A DNA stretch of 45,044 bases from Methanobacteriota archaeon (lineage in GTDB: Archaea > Thermoplasmatota > Poseidoniia > Poseidoniales > Poseidoniaceae), in assembly GCA_002719815.1 (NCBI GenBank), contig PBET01000019.1, positions 24,939 through 69,982 on the forward strand, read 5' to 3'. The notes below the pieces were generated by a model. That model had not been told where the DNA came from, did no database searches, and saw only the letters and a program-made list of their open reading frames with translations. How positions within the stretch are numbered: position 1 is the stretch's first letter; each line of letters starts with the position of its first letter. The position numbers and the translations under genes are program-made. Positions 8,759 through 16,274 of this stretch are shown here, one piece after another.

Positions 8759-10267
8759 ATGGATGACAAGTACGACCTGAGAAGTCTCTTCCTTGGAGAG
8801 GACAGTTTCGCCCACAAGACCATTACTTCACTGCTTGAAGGTACGCCACTGGAGGAAAGTTCCTCAGCCATCGCTTTCGGTGTGGGAACATTTGCCGTTG
8901 TCAACATCGTGTTCCTGTTGCTGTTCTTCTCTCAATTCGCCATCCTTTGGATTGAGCGTAAGGCTGTTGCTCGTATGAACGATCGCCGTGGAGCAACCAC
9001 CGCGCTTCGTTCGCTTTGGGTCGGAGAAAACGGTGTGACTGCTGGTGCTTGGTGGAACATGCTTCCATTCGGACTCGGTCGTCCAGTCGGTGCACTCAAC
9101 AAGTGGCTGAACAATCGCTTTGGCAATCAATCAGAATACGAAACAGTTGACCGTGTCGGAAACCGTTCGTGGATGGGTCTAAGCATCTTCCCTGGATTCT
9201 TCCAAAATGTTGCTGATGGTATGAAGTTCCTCGTCAAGGAACACATGGTCCCTCGTCGTGCAGATAAACTCATTTTCGAAGTTTCACCGTTCCTTATCGT
9301 TTCAACAACACTTCTCATTCTCGGTATGATCCCACTTTCAAGTGGCATCTACGCAACCAATCCTGACCTTTCCATTCTCTACATCATTGCCATTTTCGGA
9401 ATTGCTCCAATCGGTGTTTTCTTCGCAGGTTGGTCTTCCAACAACAAGTATACGCTCATCGGCGGTATTCGTTCAGCAGCCCAATTGACTGCTTATGAGA
9501 TTCCACTCCTGCTGACACTTCTCGCAGTGGCGATGCTCACTGGAACGTTCAACATCATCGACAGCGTTCATTTCCAACACACAGCAGGTGCCTGGAACAT
9601 CTTCCTGATGCCGTTGGGAGGCGCTCTGTTCCTCATCACCATGATCGCTGAAGTTGAACGTGTTCCGTTCGATATGCCTGAAGCAGAAGCGGAATTGGTC
9701 GAAGGATGGTGGACCGAATACGGCGGTATGCGATTCGGAATGTTGTTCATGGCTGAATACATTCGAACCTACGCTGCTTGTTTCCTCTTTACGCACTTCT
9801 TCCTTGGTGGATGGCATCTACCATTCCAAGGACTCATCGGTAGCATCCCATACCTCGGCCCTGCTTACCTTTTGATTCCTGGTGCGCTCGTCGTCCTCAT
9901 CAAGGCATGGCTGGTGTTCCTTATCGTCTTCGTATGGGCTCGATTCTCTCTTGCCCGTATTCGAACCGATCAGATCCTTGAGTTTGGATGGCGTATGCTC
10001 CTTCCGCTTGCAGTCTTGCAAGTTGTTCTCGCAGCAGTCTACCGTCTCTATCTGTTCGATTTGGACGGAATGTCTGATACCGTTTACGGAGGAACTGCAT
10101 GGGATGCATTCGGTGTTCCATTCCTCGTACCAGCATTGACCACAATCTTGTGGCTTGCAATCTTCTTCCTATTGCTCAATGATACGGGCAAGAATGAACG
10201 CGTTGCACGTATGTACCACGTGCAAACGGTGCAACCTGCTGGTACACACACGCCTGGACAGGACTGA
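8759..10267 (+). CDS. nuoH: Complex I subunit H with enlarged quinone-site loop
   Basis: This 502-residue membrane subunit joins the peripheral arm to the membrane arm. The family hallmark is EVERVPFDMPEAEAELVEGW followed by TEYGGMRFGMLFMAEY. WIERKAVARMNDRRG near residues 64-78 matches the usual ERKxxAxxQxRxGP loop. The family is normally about 320-350 residues. Part of the excess is a roughly 40-residue N-terminal extension. Another part is an insertion of about 55-60 residues between that loop (about 80) and FFQNVADGMKFLVKEH (about 147), a Trp/Gly-rich stretch including LPFGLGRPVGALN. The insertion faces the quinone chamber in known structures. Start ATG 8759 follows TGAGGTGA. Confidence 0.95.
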   Translation: MDDKYDLRSLFLGEDSFAHKTITSLLEGTPLEESSSAIAFGVGTFAVVNIVFLLLFFSQFAILWIERKAVARMNDRRGATTALRSLWVGENGVTAGAWWNMLPFGLGRPVGALNKWLNNRFGNQSEYETVDRVGNRSWMGLSIFPGFFQNVADGMKFLVKEHMVPRRADKLIFEVSPFLIVSTTLLILGMIPLSSGIYATNPDLSILYIIAIFGIAPIGVFFAGWSSNNKYTLIGGIRSAAQLTAYEIPLLLTLLAVAMLTGTFNIIDSVHFQHTAGAWNIFLMPLGGALFLITMIAEVERVPFDMPEAEAELVEGWWTEYGGMRFGMLFMAEYIRTYAACFLFTHFFLGGWHLPFQGLIGSIPYLGPAYLLIPGALVVLIKAWLVFLIVFVWARFSLARIRTDQILEFGWRMLLPLAVLQVVLAAVYRLYLFDLDGMSDTVYGGTAWDAFGVPFLVPALTTILWLAIFFLLLNDTGKNERVARMYHVQTVQPAGTHTPGQD

Positions 10268-10278
10268 GGTGAAGAAAC

Positions 10279-11631
10279 ATGCCAACACACCCTCAAGCAA
10301 AACCAAACTTCCGAAATTTGTTCTGGTATCCGTTCAAGATCACCTTGATTACGGCACTCCGAACCTTCCCGTTCTTGGGCCGTATGTTCCCAAAGAAGCT
10401 GGGTATGGGATACCACAACACGTCCCATCCAGAGTTCCTTGATGATGCAAGCGAGCATCGCGCTAAAGGCCGTGCAAAGTACAACGACATTTCCAATCAG
10501 GAATTCGCTCCAGACCGTGTCACATCAGATCTCTTCCCAAGTCTATGGAAGCCACAAACCGTCCAATACCCATACGAACGTCTTGAAGACATGGAACCAT
10601 GGCTCTTCGTTCCTGGAAATTACAACGGACGAATCGGCGTCATTTGGGAGACCTGTACTGCTTGTAAAATGTGCGTCAACATCTGTCCAAACGATTGTTT
10701 GCACATGACCACTGAACTTCGTGTCGACGTCCTTGACAATGCTGAAGGCGAGTACGAAGGCTATGGTGCTGAACTTGAAGTCGGTGGCTATGCTGCAAAG
10801 TTCCGTGAGGAAGTAACCGAAGAACTCGAATCTTTTGATTTGATTACCGCTCACAGTGCTCCTCCATCCGAGTGGCGATTTGCGCAAGTGTTGGATCTCT
10901 CTGGTAGTACTGCAACCGTTCGATGGAACGATTCAGGCCAGGAAGAAGTTCTTGCACAATCCGAACTTCGAACTGCGGATGACCAAATTGTCTCAGGCCG
11001 AATCGATATTGGCCGTTGTATGTTCTGTGGTCTCTGTATGGAAGCCTGTGGCTTTACTTCGTTCTTCATGACCAATGAATACGATGGAATGTCTGGTTTT
11101 ACTCGACAAGACCTTTGGTTCGATGCAAACCGAACGCGCGTTCTTCCTTCCGTCCACCAAGAAGCGGTCGATGGTGAACTTGCTAAGCGAGCGACCAAGG
11201 AACGAGACAAGCGCGCAAAGAAAGCAGCGAAGGCTGCTAAACCTGAAGTGGAAGTCGTAGAACCGACCCCAGTTGTCGAAGAAAAGGTCGAAGTCAAGCC
11301 TGAGCCAGAAGAAGAGAAGCCTTTGAGCAAAGAAGAGAAGAAGGAAGCTGAACTTCTGCGTGTAAAGGAACGATCAAAGAACATCGATTTCGACATTCTT
11401 GGTACTGCGAGTGCTGATGAGAAAGACGACCTGAAAACCATCAAAGGTGTCGGGCCATTCATCGAAGAGAAACTCAACGCTCTCGGTATCTTCACCTTCT
11501 CACAAATCAGTAAAATGACCAGCGAGTTAGAAGACCAAGTCAACGAAGCCATCGAGTTCTTCCCAGGTCGCGTTAAGCGAGACGAATGGGCCAAGCAGGC
11601 CAAGGAACTACTCGATAAGGGGGATGCCTGA
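10279..11631 (+). CDS. nuoI: Complex I subunit I with central insert and C-terminal HhH-like domain
   Basis: This 450-residue version of the 2x[4Fe-4S] subunit is far longer than the usual 130-200. The N-terminus carries a membrane-apposed helix (YPFKITLITALRTFPFLG). Cluster one is Cys126, 129, 132 and 136 (CTACKMCVNICP). Cluster two is Cys247, 250, 253 and 257 (CMFCGLCMEACG). The 110-residue gap between them includes a beta-rich stretch at about 198-235 (FAQVLDLSGSTATVRWND) that resembles an SH3/Tudor barrel. After about residue 300 comes a Lys/Ala/Glu-rich linker, then a domain at about 383-445 (DLKTIKGVGPFIEEKLNALG) like the helix-hairpin-helix domain attached to some ribosomal L21 and NuoE proteins. 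It passes electrons towards NuoB. Confidence 0.93.
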   Translation: MPTHPQAKPNFRNLFWYPFKITLITALRTFPFLGRMFPKKLGMGYHNTSHPEFLDDASEHRAKGRAKYNDISNQEFAPDRVTSDLFPSLWKPQTVQYPYERLEDMEPWLFVPGNYNGRIGVIWETCTACKMCVNICPNDCLHMTTELRVDVLDNAEGEYEGYGAELEVGGYAAKFREEVTEELESFDLITAHSAPPSEWRFAQVLDLSGSTATVRWNDSGQEEVLAQSELRTADDQIVSGRIDIGRCMFCGLCMEACGFTSFFMTNEYDGMSGFTRQDLWFDANRTRVLPSVHQEAVDGELAKRATKERDKRAKKAAKAAKPEVEVVEPTPVVEEKVEVKPEPEEEKPLSKEEKKEAELLRVKERSKNIDFDILGTASADEKDDLKTIKGVGPFIEEKLNALGIFTFSQISKMTSELEDQVNEAIEFFPGRVKRDEWAKQAKELLDKGDA

Positions 11632-11632
11632 A

Positions 11633-11908
11633 ATGGACGTTGCCTCCACCACTGAAACCATCATATTCTTCGTTTTTGCAACGATTACAATTCTTGGAGC
11701 ATTAGGACTCATCTATGCACAGCGTGTTGCCCATTCGATGCTCTCACTGATTTTCTGTTTCATGGCAGTTTCTGGAATTTTCATCCTTATGGGTGCTGAA
11801 TTCCTTGCAGCCATTCAGATTCTGGTGTATCTTGCCAGCGTAGGGTTGGTGGTACTGTTCGGTATTATGCTGACTCGACGACAAATTCAGGAGGAGGATT
11901 TTGAATGA
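11633..11908 (+). CDS. nuoJ: Complex I subunit J, N-terminal half
   Basis: This 91-residue membrane protein corresponds to the first three helices of NuoJ. The signature GAEFLAAIQILVYLASVGLVVLFG contains the pi-bulge helix region conserved in ND6/NuoJ. ATG 11633 is preferred over 11624, because the latter overlaps nuoI and has GGGGG directly abutting it, whereas 11633 has that site 9 nt away. The next gene supplies the remaining helices, so NuoJ is split in two, as reported for some archaeal complexes. The stop overlaps the next start as ATGA. Confidence 0.9.
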   Translation: MDVASTTETIIFFVFATITILGALGLIYAQRVAHSMLSLIFCFMAVSGIFILMGAEFLAAIQILVYLASVGLVVLFGIMLTRRQIQEEDFE

Positions 11909-12174
11909 GATTGATGTCTACTTTAACTCGACTTGGCTTGATCTTCCTTGCAGGTGCAATGATTACCGTACTCGGAACTGCAGAACTTTGGGATCAGGAG
12001 CCTGACAAAGAAGTCACAACCCTCGACCTTGCCAACACAATGCTCGACGATTGGGCTCTGCCATTGCTCATTCTAGGCGTTCTCATGGCTATGGCGATGA
12101 TGGGTGCTGCCTATCTCGTCCGGGATGAACGTCGTGAAAATCTTGAGTGGGAACAGCGAGGTGAAGACGCATGA
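11905..12174 (+). CDS. Complex I subunit J, C-terminal half (split NuoJ)
   Basis: This 89-residue protein has two hydrophobic helices (about 8-24 and 49-69). It lies exactly where the C-terminal part of NuoJ belongs. ALPLLILGVLMAMAMMGAAYLVRDER fits the last NuoJ helix, but sequence conservation is low in this region. The call rests largely on position between nuoJ and nuoK and on 4-bp ATGA overlaps with both. The tail is strongly charged. It most likely assembles with the preceding 91-residue subunit in the proton channel region. Confidence 0.8.
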   Translation: MRLMSTLTRLGLIFLAGAMITVLGTAELWDQEPDKEVTTLDLANTMLDDWALPLLILGVLMAMAMMGAAYLVRDERRENLEWEQRGEDA

Positions 12175-12473
12175 TCGATCCAGCATGGGTAAGCGTTCTT
12201 TCCGCGATTCTGTTCATTATCGGTGTATGGGGCGCATTCACTCGAAAGAATGCTATCATCGTCTTGATGTGTCTTGAATTGATTCTCAATGCTGCAAATC
12301 TTCAATTCGTTGCAGCAGCCATCCAGCACGGCGATGCTACAGGATGGGTTTATGCAATCTTTGCCATTGCCATTGCAGCCTCAGAGGTTGCGATTGGTTT
12401 GGCCATTTTCCTTGCCATGTATGGCCAACACGAAACGATTTCACTCGATGATGTGAATCTCTTGAAACACTGA
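12171..12473 (+). CDS. nuoK: Complex I subunit K
   Basis: This 100-residue protein with three membrane helices is the NuoK/ND4L/MrpC-like subunit. The two membrane glutamates needed for proton transfer are visible in LMCLELILNAANLQF and ASEVAIGLAIFLAMYG. Length is typical. The start overlaps the previous gene as ATGA. Its stop TGA forms the first bases of the TGAGGTGA site preceding nuoL. Confidence 0.95.
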   Translation: MIDPAWVSVLSAILFIIGVWGAFTRKNAIIVLMCLELILNAANLQFVAAAIQHGDATGWVYAIFAIAIAASEVAIGLAIFLAMYGQHETISLDDVNLLKH

Positions 12474-12482
12474 GGTGATAGA

Positions 12483-14714
12483 ATGGGCGGTACATCAGAA
12501 ACAATCAGTTCAACTTTCATTGAGTATGCGATTTTCATCGTACTCTTACCAATGCTTGCTTTCCCAATCATCCTCTTTTTGGGACACATCTTCAATGGGA
12601 ATCAAACATGGGTCAAGTCTGCAAAGGAAGGAGGCCTCATCGCTCTTCCAATCATGGTTGCAAGCTTTGTTCTCTCCATGCTCCTCATATCCGAATTTAT
12701 TGGAAAGGGAACAGGAGCACATCACATTGGTGATTGGCTCTCATTCGGTTGGATGAGTGCAGATGGAATGACCATCAACGAGAAGGTCTTCGGCGTTGGT
12801 ATTTACATCGACCACGTTACGGTAATGCTTCTCTTCGTCGCTTCCTTCCTCTGTATGCTCATCAACATCTTTAGCATTGGCTACATGAACACCGATCCAG
12901 TCAACGATAATCGTAACCACAGATTCTACGCTGAATTCGTTCTGTTCTGTTCAGGTATGCTCGGAATGGTTCTCGCTGATTCATTCCTTTGGCTGTTCAT
13001 CTTCTGGGAATTGATGGGCCTTTGTTCCTACCTTCTCATCGGCTTCTATTACGAGAAGCCAAGTGCAGCCTATGCAGCAAAGAAGGCGTTCTTGACCACA
13101 CGTGTTGGTGACGTTTTCCTCGTAATCGGATTGGTCATGCTCTGGAACCTCTTTGATTCACTCGATTATGCAGTCGTCTTCAATGAGGATTTGATTGCAC
13201 AAGTCGATCCTGGACAACTCCAACTTGCACTGGGAATGATGTTTATCGGTGCTGTTGGTAAGTCTGCCCAATTCCCACTTCACGTTTGGCTGCCTGATGC
13301 AATGGAAGGGCCAACGCCTGTATCCGCCCTTATCCACGCTGCAACCATGGTCAACGCAGGTCTGTACCTCGTTGCACGAATGTTCCCATTCTTTGGAGCA
13401 CCGTCAATGGCTGGCGAGCTTGTTGACCTCGCATTCATTATTGCCGCAATAGGAGGTATTACCGCCGTTATGGCCGCAGCGATTGCATTTGTTCAAGATG
13501 ATTTGAAGAAGGTCCTAGCGTATTCGACCATGAGCCAACTCGCCTACATCTTTACTGGCCTCGGTGCAGCGTTATGGCTTGCCAACACACCAGGAATGGA
13601 AAAGTATGCAATCGTCGCCTTTGGGGCTGCTCTTTTCCACCTCTTTAACCATGCAATGGCAAAAGGAATGCTGTTCATGGCCAGTGGTTCAGTCATTCAC
13701 GAAATGCATCATGCACATCACGATTTACATCACCATGACGACCATGGTGACGATCATCACGATGACCATCATGACGATCATTTCGATGCACAATCGATGG
13801 AGAACATGGGAGGACTTGCCTCGAAGATGCCAATTACTGCTACGGCGATGTTGGTCGGTTCGGCCTCGATTATGGGTCTACCATTGATTGGTGGATTCTG
13901 GTCCAAAGAAGGCATCATCGCAAATGCTTGGAGAGTTGCTCGCGAAGAGCCACTGTTCTTGTTCCCAGCTTTCTGTGTTCTTTTGGGTGCAGCAATGACC
14001 GGTTTCTATATGTCGAGAATGTGGCTCAAGACCTTTGCTGGTAAACCAAAGACAGAAGTTGCAGCCAACGTTCATGAGAACACCCCTTGGATTCCGATTC
14101 CATTGGTGACGCTCACCTTCGTGTCTCTATCAAGCGTCATTCTCGCAGGAATGATGTTCACACATTGGTCAAGCGACAGTAGCTATGCATTCTTCAGTGA
14201 AAAAGGATTGATTGATGGTCTGATATACGAATTTGAACACATCTTCCTCAATTCTGATGCCTTCTTCTTCGTACTGACCTATTTTGTAATCTTCATCGGA
14301 GCCATTGTTGGACCTGGCCTTGCAATGGCTCTTTACGGTGGTTCGCTCAAGGATGGCGAGAAATCCAAGCCATGGATGCAACCGATTATCAACCTCTCTT
14401 CTCGAGTCAATGCAAAGCGTGGTTTTGACAACAGTGCATGGGCTAATTCAGGTCTTTCCGATGCACTCAAGGAGCGCTTGTACTTTGACAAGTGGTACGA
14501 TGCAGCCATGCTCAAACTTGTTGCTGGCTTTGCCAACATCAGTGCTGCATTTGACAAGAACGTTGTCGATGGAACCATCAAGACGATTGAATCAACCTCG
14601 CAGAAACTCTCAACACAGGTTCGACGCTTGACAACAGGATCAGCTCGTGACTACATCATGATGGCGGCCTTAGGCGTCCTCGTTATCTATCTCATGTTGG
14701 AGGTGATGATTTGA
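12483..14714 (+). CDS. nuoL: Complex I antiporter-like subunit L with His/Asp-rich loop
   Basis: This 743-residue, many-helix subunit is homologous to Mrp antiporters. Core motifs are FIFWELMGLCSYLLIGFYYE, with the membrane Glu, and HVWLPDAMEGPTPVSALIHA, with the broken-helix Lys/His region. A long C-terminal lateral-helix region follows, ending in a membrane anchor. In the loop after SGSVIHEMHHA, at about residues 405-440, there is an insertion of alternating His and Asp (HHDDHGDDHHDDHHDDH) not normal for the family, which could bind divalent metal. Start ATG 12483 follows TGAGGTGA. It is complete. The stop overlaps nuoM by 4 nt. Confidence 0.96.
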   Translation: MGGTSETISSTFIEYAIFIVLLPMLAFPIILFLGHIFNGNQTWVKSAKEGGLIALPIMVASFVLSMLLISEFIGKGTGAHHIGDWLSFGWMSADGMTINEKVFGVGIYIDHVTVMLLFVASFLCMLINIFSIGYMNTDPVNDNRNHRFYAEFVLFCSGMLGMVLADSFLWLFIFWELMGLCSYLLIGFYYEKPSAAYAAKKAFLTTRVGDVFLVIGLVMLWNLFDSLDYAVVFNEDLIAQVDPGQLQLALGMMFIGAVGKSAQFPLHVWLPDAMEGPTPVSALIHAATMVNAGLYLVARMFPFFGAPSMAGELVDLAFIIAAIGGITAVMAAAIAFVQDDLKKVLAYSTMSQLAYIFTGLGAALWLANTPGMEKYAIVAFGAALFHLFNHAMAKGMLFMASGSVIHEMHHAHHDLHHHDDHGDDHHDDHHDDHFDAQSMENMGGLASKMPITATAMLVGSASIMGLPLIGGFWSKEGIIANAWRVAREEPLFLFPAFCVLLGAAMTGFYMSRMWLKTFAGKPKTEVAANVHENTPWIPIPLVTLTFVSLSSVILAGMMFTHWSSDSSYAFFSEKGLIDGLIYEFEHIFLNSDAFFFVLTYFVIFIGAIVGPGLAMALYGGSLKDGEKSKPWMQPIINLSSRVNAKRGFDNSAWANSGLSDALKERLYFDKWYDAAMLKLVAGFANISAAFDKNVVDGTIKTIESTSQKLSTQVRRLTTGSARDYIMMAALGVLVIYLMLEVMI

Positions 14715-16273
14715 ACATCGACTACCTTTCATTGATGGTCATTCTCCCAATTCTTGCAAGTATCTTCTTGTTGATTCTGACATCTCGACTCAATCCAGCA
14801 GCTCGAGCTAAGTTCGACGCACCAGTTCGTATGGCTTCGTTGATTATTTCTTTGGCAATGTTCGTGCTTGCAACGCTGATGTTCTTAGGACAGATTGGAG
14901 ATGTTGGATGGAACGATATTGCTTTCAATAATTTCGAATTCCAAGAATCCTATGTTTGGATTGAACAACTTGGCATCACATGGACGGTCGGTGTTGACGG
15001 TCTCTCCTTCCCAATGGTTTGGCTGACAACGCTGTTGATGCCGATCACGATTATTGCAACATGGAACGAGAAAGCAGGCGCCACTTACTTCCCACTCATG
15101 CTCATGCTCGGTGGTGCACTGATCGGTGTCTTCGTCGCTCTTGACATGTTCATGTTTTACGTCTTCTGGGAATTGACACTCATTCCAATGTTCTTCATGA
15201 TTCTCAAGTGGGGTGGAAAAGACCGCAAGTACGCTGCTCAGAAGTTCTTCATCTACACGTTCACAGCTTCCGTCATCATGCTTCTCGGTCTGTTGACGAT
15301 GTACTTCTTGATGGACACACAGACCTTCAGTATGCAAGAGATGGTTGTTCAAGCGAGTGGTGCAAACGGAAATGGCGTCTGGCTTGGTCTTGAAGTTCAG
15401 AAAGTTCTCTTCATCATGCTGATGCTTGGTTTCCTCGTGAAACTTCCAGCAGCACCGTTCCACACTTGGCTTCCTGATGCACACGTTCAGGCACCAACAG
15501 GTGGTTCGATGATGTTGGCTGGTGTGATGTTGAAGATGGGTGCTTACGGTATGTTCCGTCTTCCAATCTCATTGTTCCCACATGCGCTGGAAGAGTTCCG
15601 TTTCATCATCATGATCATCGGTCTCATCTCTCTTGTTTGGGGCGCCATCGTCTGTCTCGGACAAACCAATCTCAAGAAGATGGTCGCTTATTCATCGGTC
15701 TCTCACATGGGTGTCATCCTATTGGGTATTGCCAGCATGCAACCGCTCGGTTGGGCTGCAGCCCTCTTCATGATGTTCGCTCACGGAATCATCAGCCCAA
15801 TGCTCTTCGCAGTCTGTGGCGCATTCAAGCATCATTACCACAGCATGGAGATCGGAGCTATGCGAGGTATGGCAAAGCATTCACCATGGCTTGCAACGAG
15901 CATGATGTTTGGTTGGATGGCTTCACTCGGTCTTCCACTGCTTGCAGGATTCGTTGCTGAATTGATGCTTATGGTCGCCTACTGGTATGCGTACGGTTGG
16001 TGGATTCTCCTACCTGGGCTTGTTCTTGCCATCACTGCCGCCTACTATCTTTGGTCGATGCAACGAACCATCTTCGAAGGTGGAGAAGCAACACAACCTC
16101 CAGAAAGCCTTCACGGTGAACCGGTTCCTGACATTGACAACTCAGAAAAGATTGCAATGCTCTTGCTTGCAGCCTTTACCATCCTCTTCGGTATCATGCC
16201 ATGGATTTTCCTCGACATGATGGATATGTGGACTCGTAGCGCCATGGCGTTCCTTGGTGTTGGAGGTGCCTGA
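14711..16273 (+). CDS. nuoM: Complex I antiporter-like subunit M
   Basis: This 520-residue membrane subunit has motifs typical of NuoM/ND4: MFYVFWELTLIPMFFMI with the conserved Glu, AAPFHTWLPDAHVQAPTGGS, and LKKMVAYSSVSHMGVILLG. It begins with TTG at 14711, inside the TTGA overlap with the nuoL stop. GGAGGTGATG immediately upstream supports this start. It forms one of the three proton-channel subunits with NuoL and NuoN. No unusual insertion was seen. Confidence 0.96.
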   Translation: MNIDYLSLMVILPILASIFLLILTSRLNPAARAKFDAPVRMASLIISLAMFVLATLMFLGQIGDVGWNDIAFNNFEFQESYVWIEQLGITWTVGVDGLSFPMVWLTTLLMPITIIATWNEKAGATYFPLMLMLGGALIGVFVALDMFMFYVFWELTLIPMFFMILKWGGKDRKYAAQKFFIYTFTASVIMLLGLLTMYFLMDTQTFSMQEMVVQASGANGNGVWLGLEVQKVLFIMLMLGFLVKLPAAPFHTWLPDAHVQAPTGGSMMLAGVMLKMGAYGMFRLPISLFPHALEEFRFIIMIIGLISLVWGAIVCLGQTNLKKMVAYSSVSHMGVILLGIASMQPLGWAAALFMMFAHGIISPMLFAVCGAFKHHYHSMEIGAMRGMAKHSPWLATSMMFGWMASLGLPLLAGFVAELMLMVAYWYAYGWWILLPGLVLAITAAYYLWSMQRTIFEGGEATQPPESLHGEPVPDIDNSEKIAMLLLAAFTILFGIMPWIFLDMMDMWTRSAMAFLGVGGA

Positions 16274-16274
16274 T

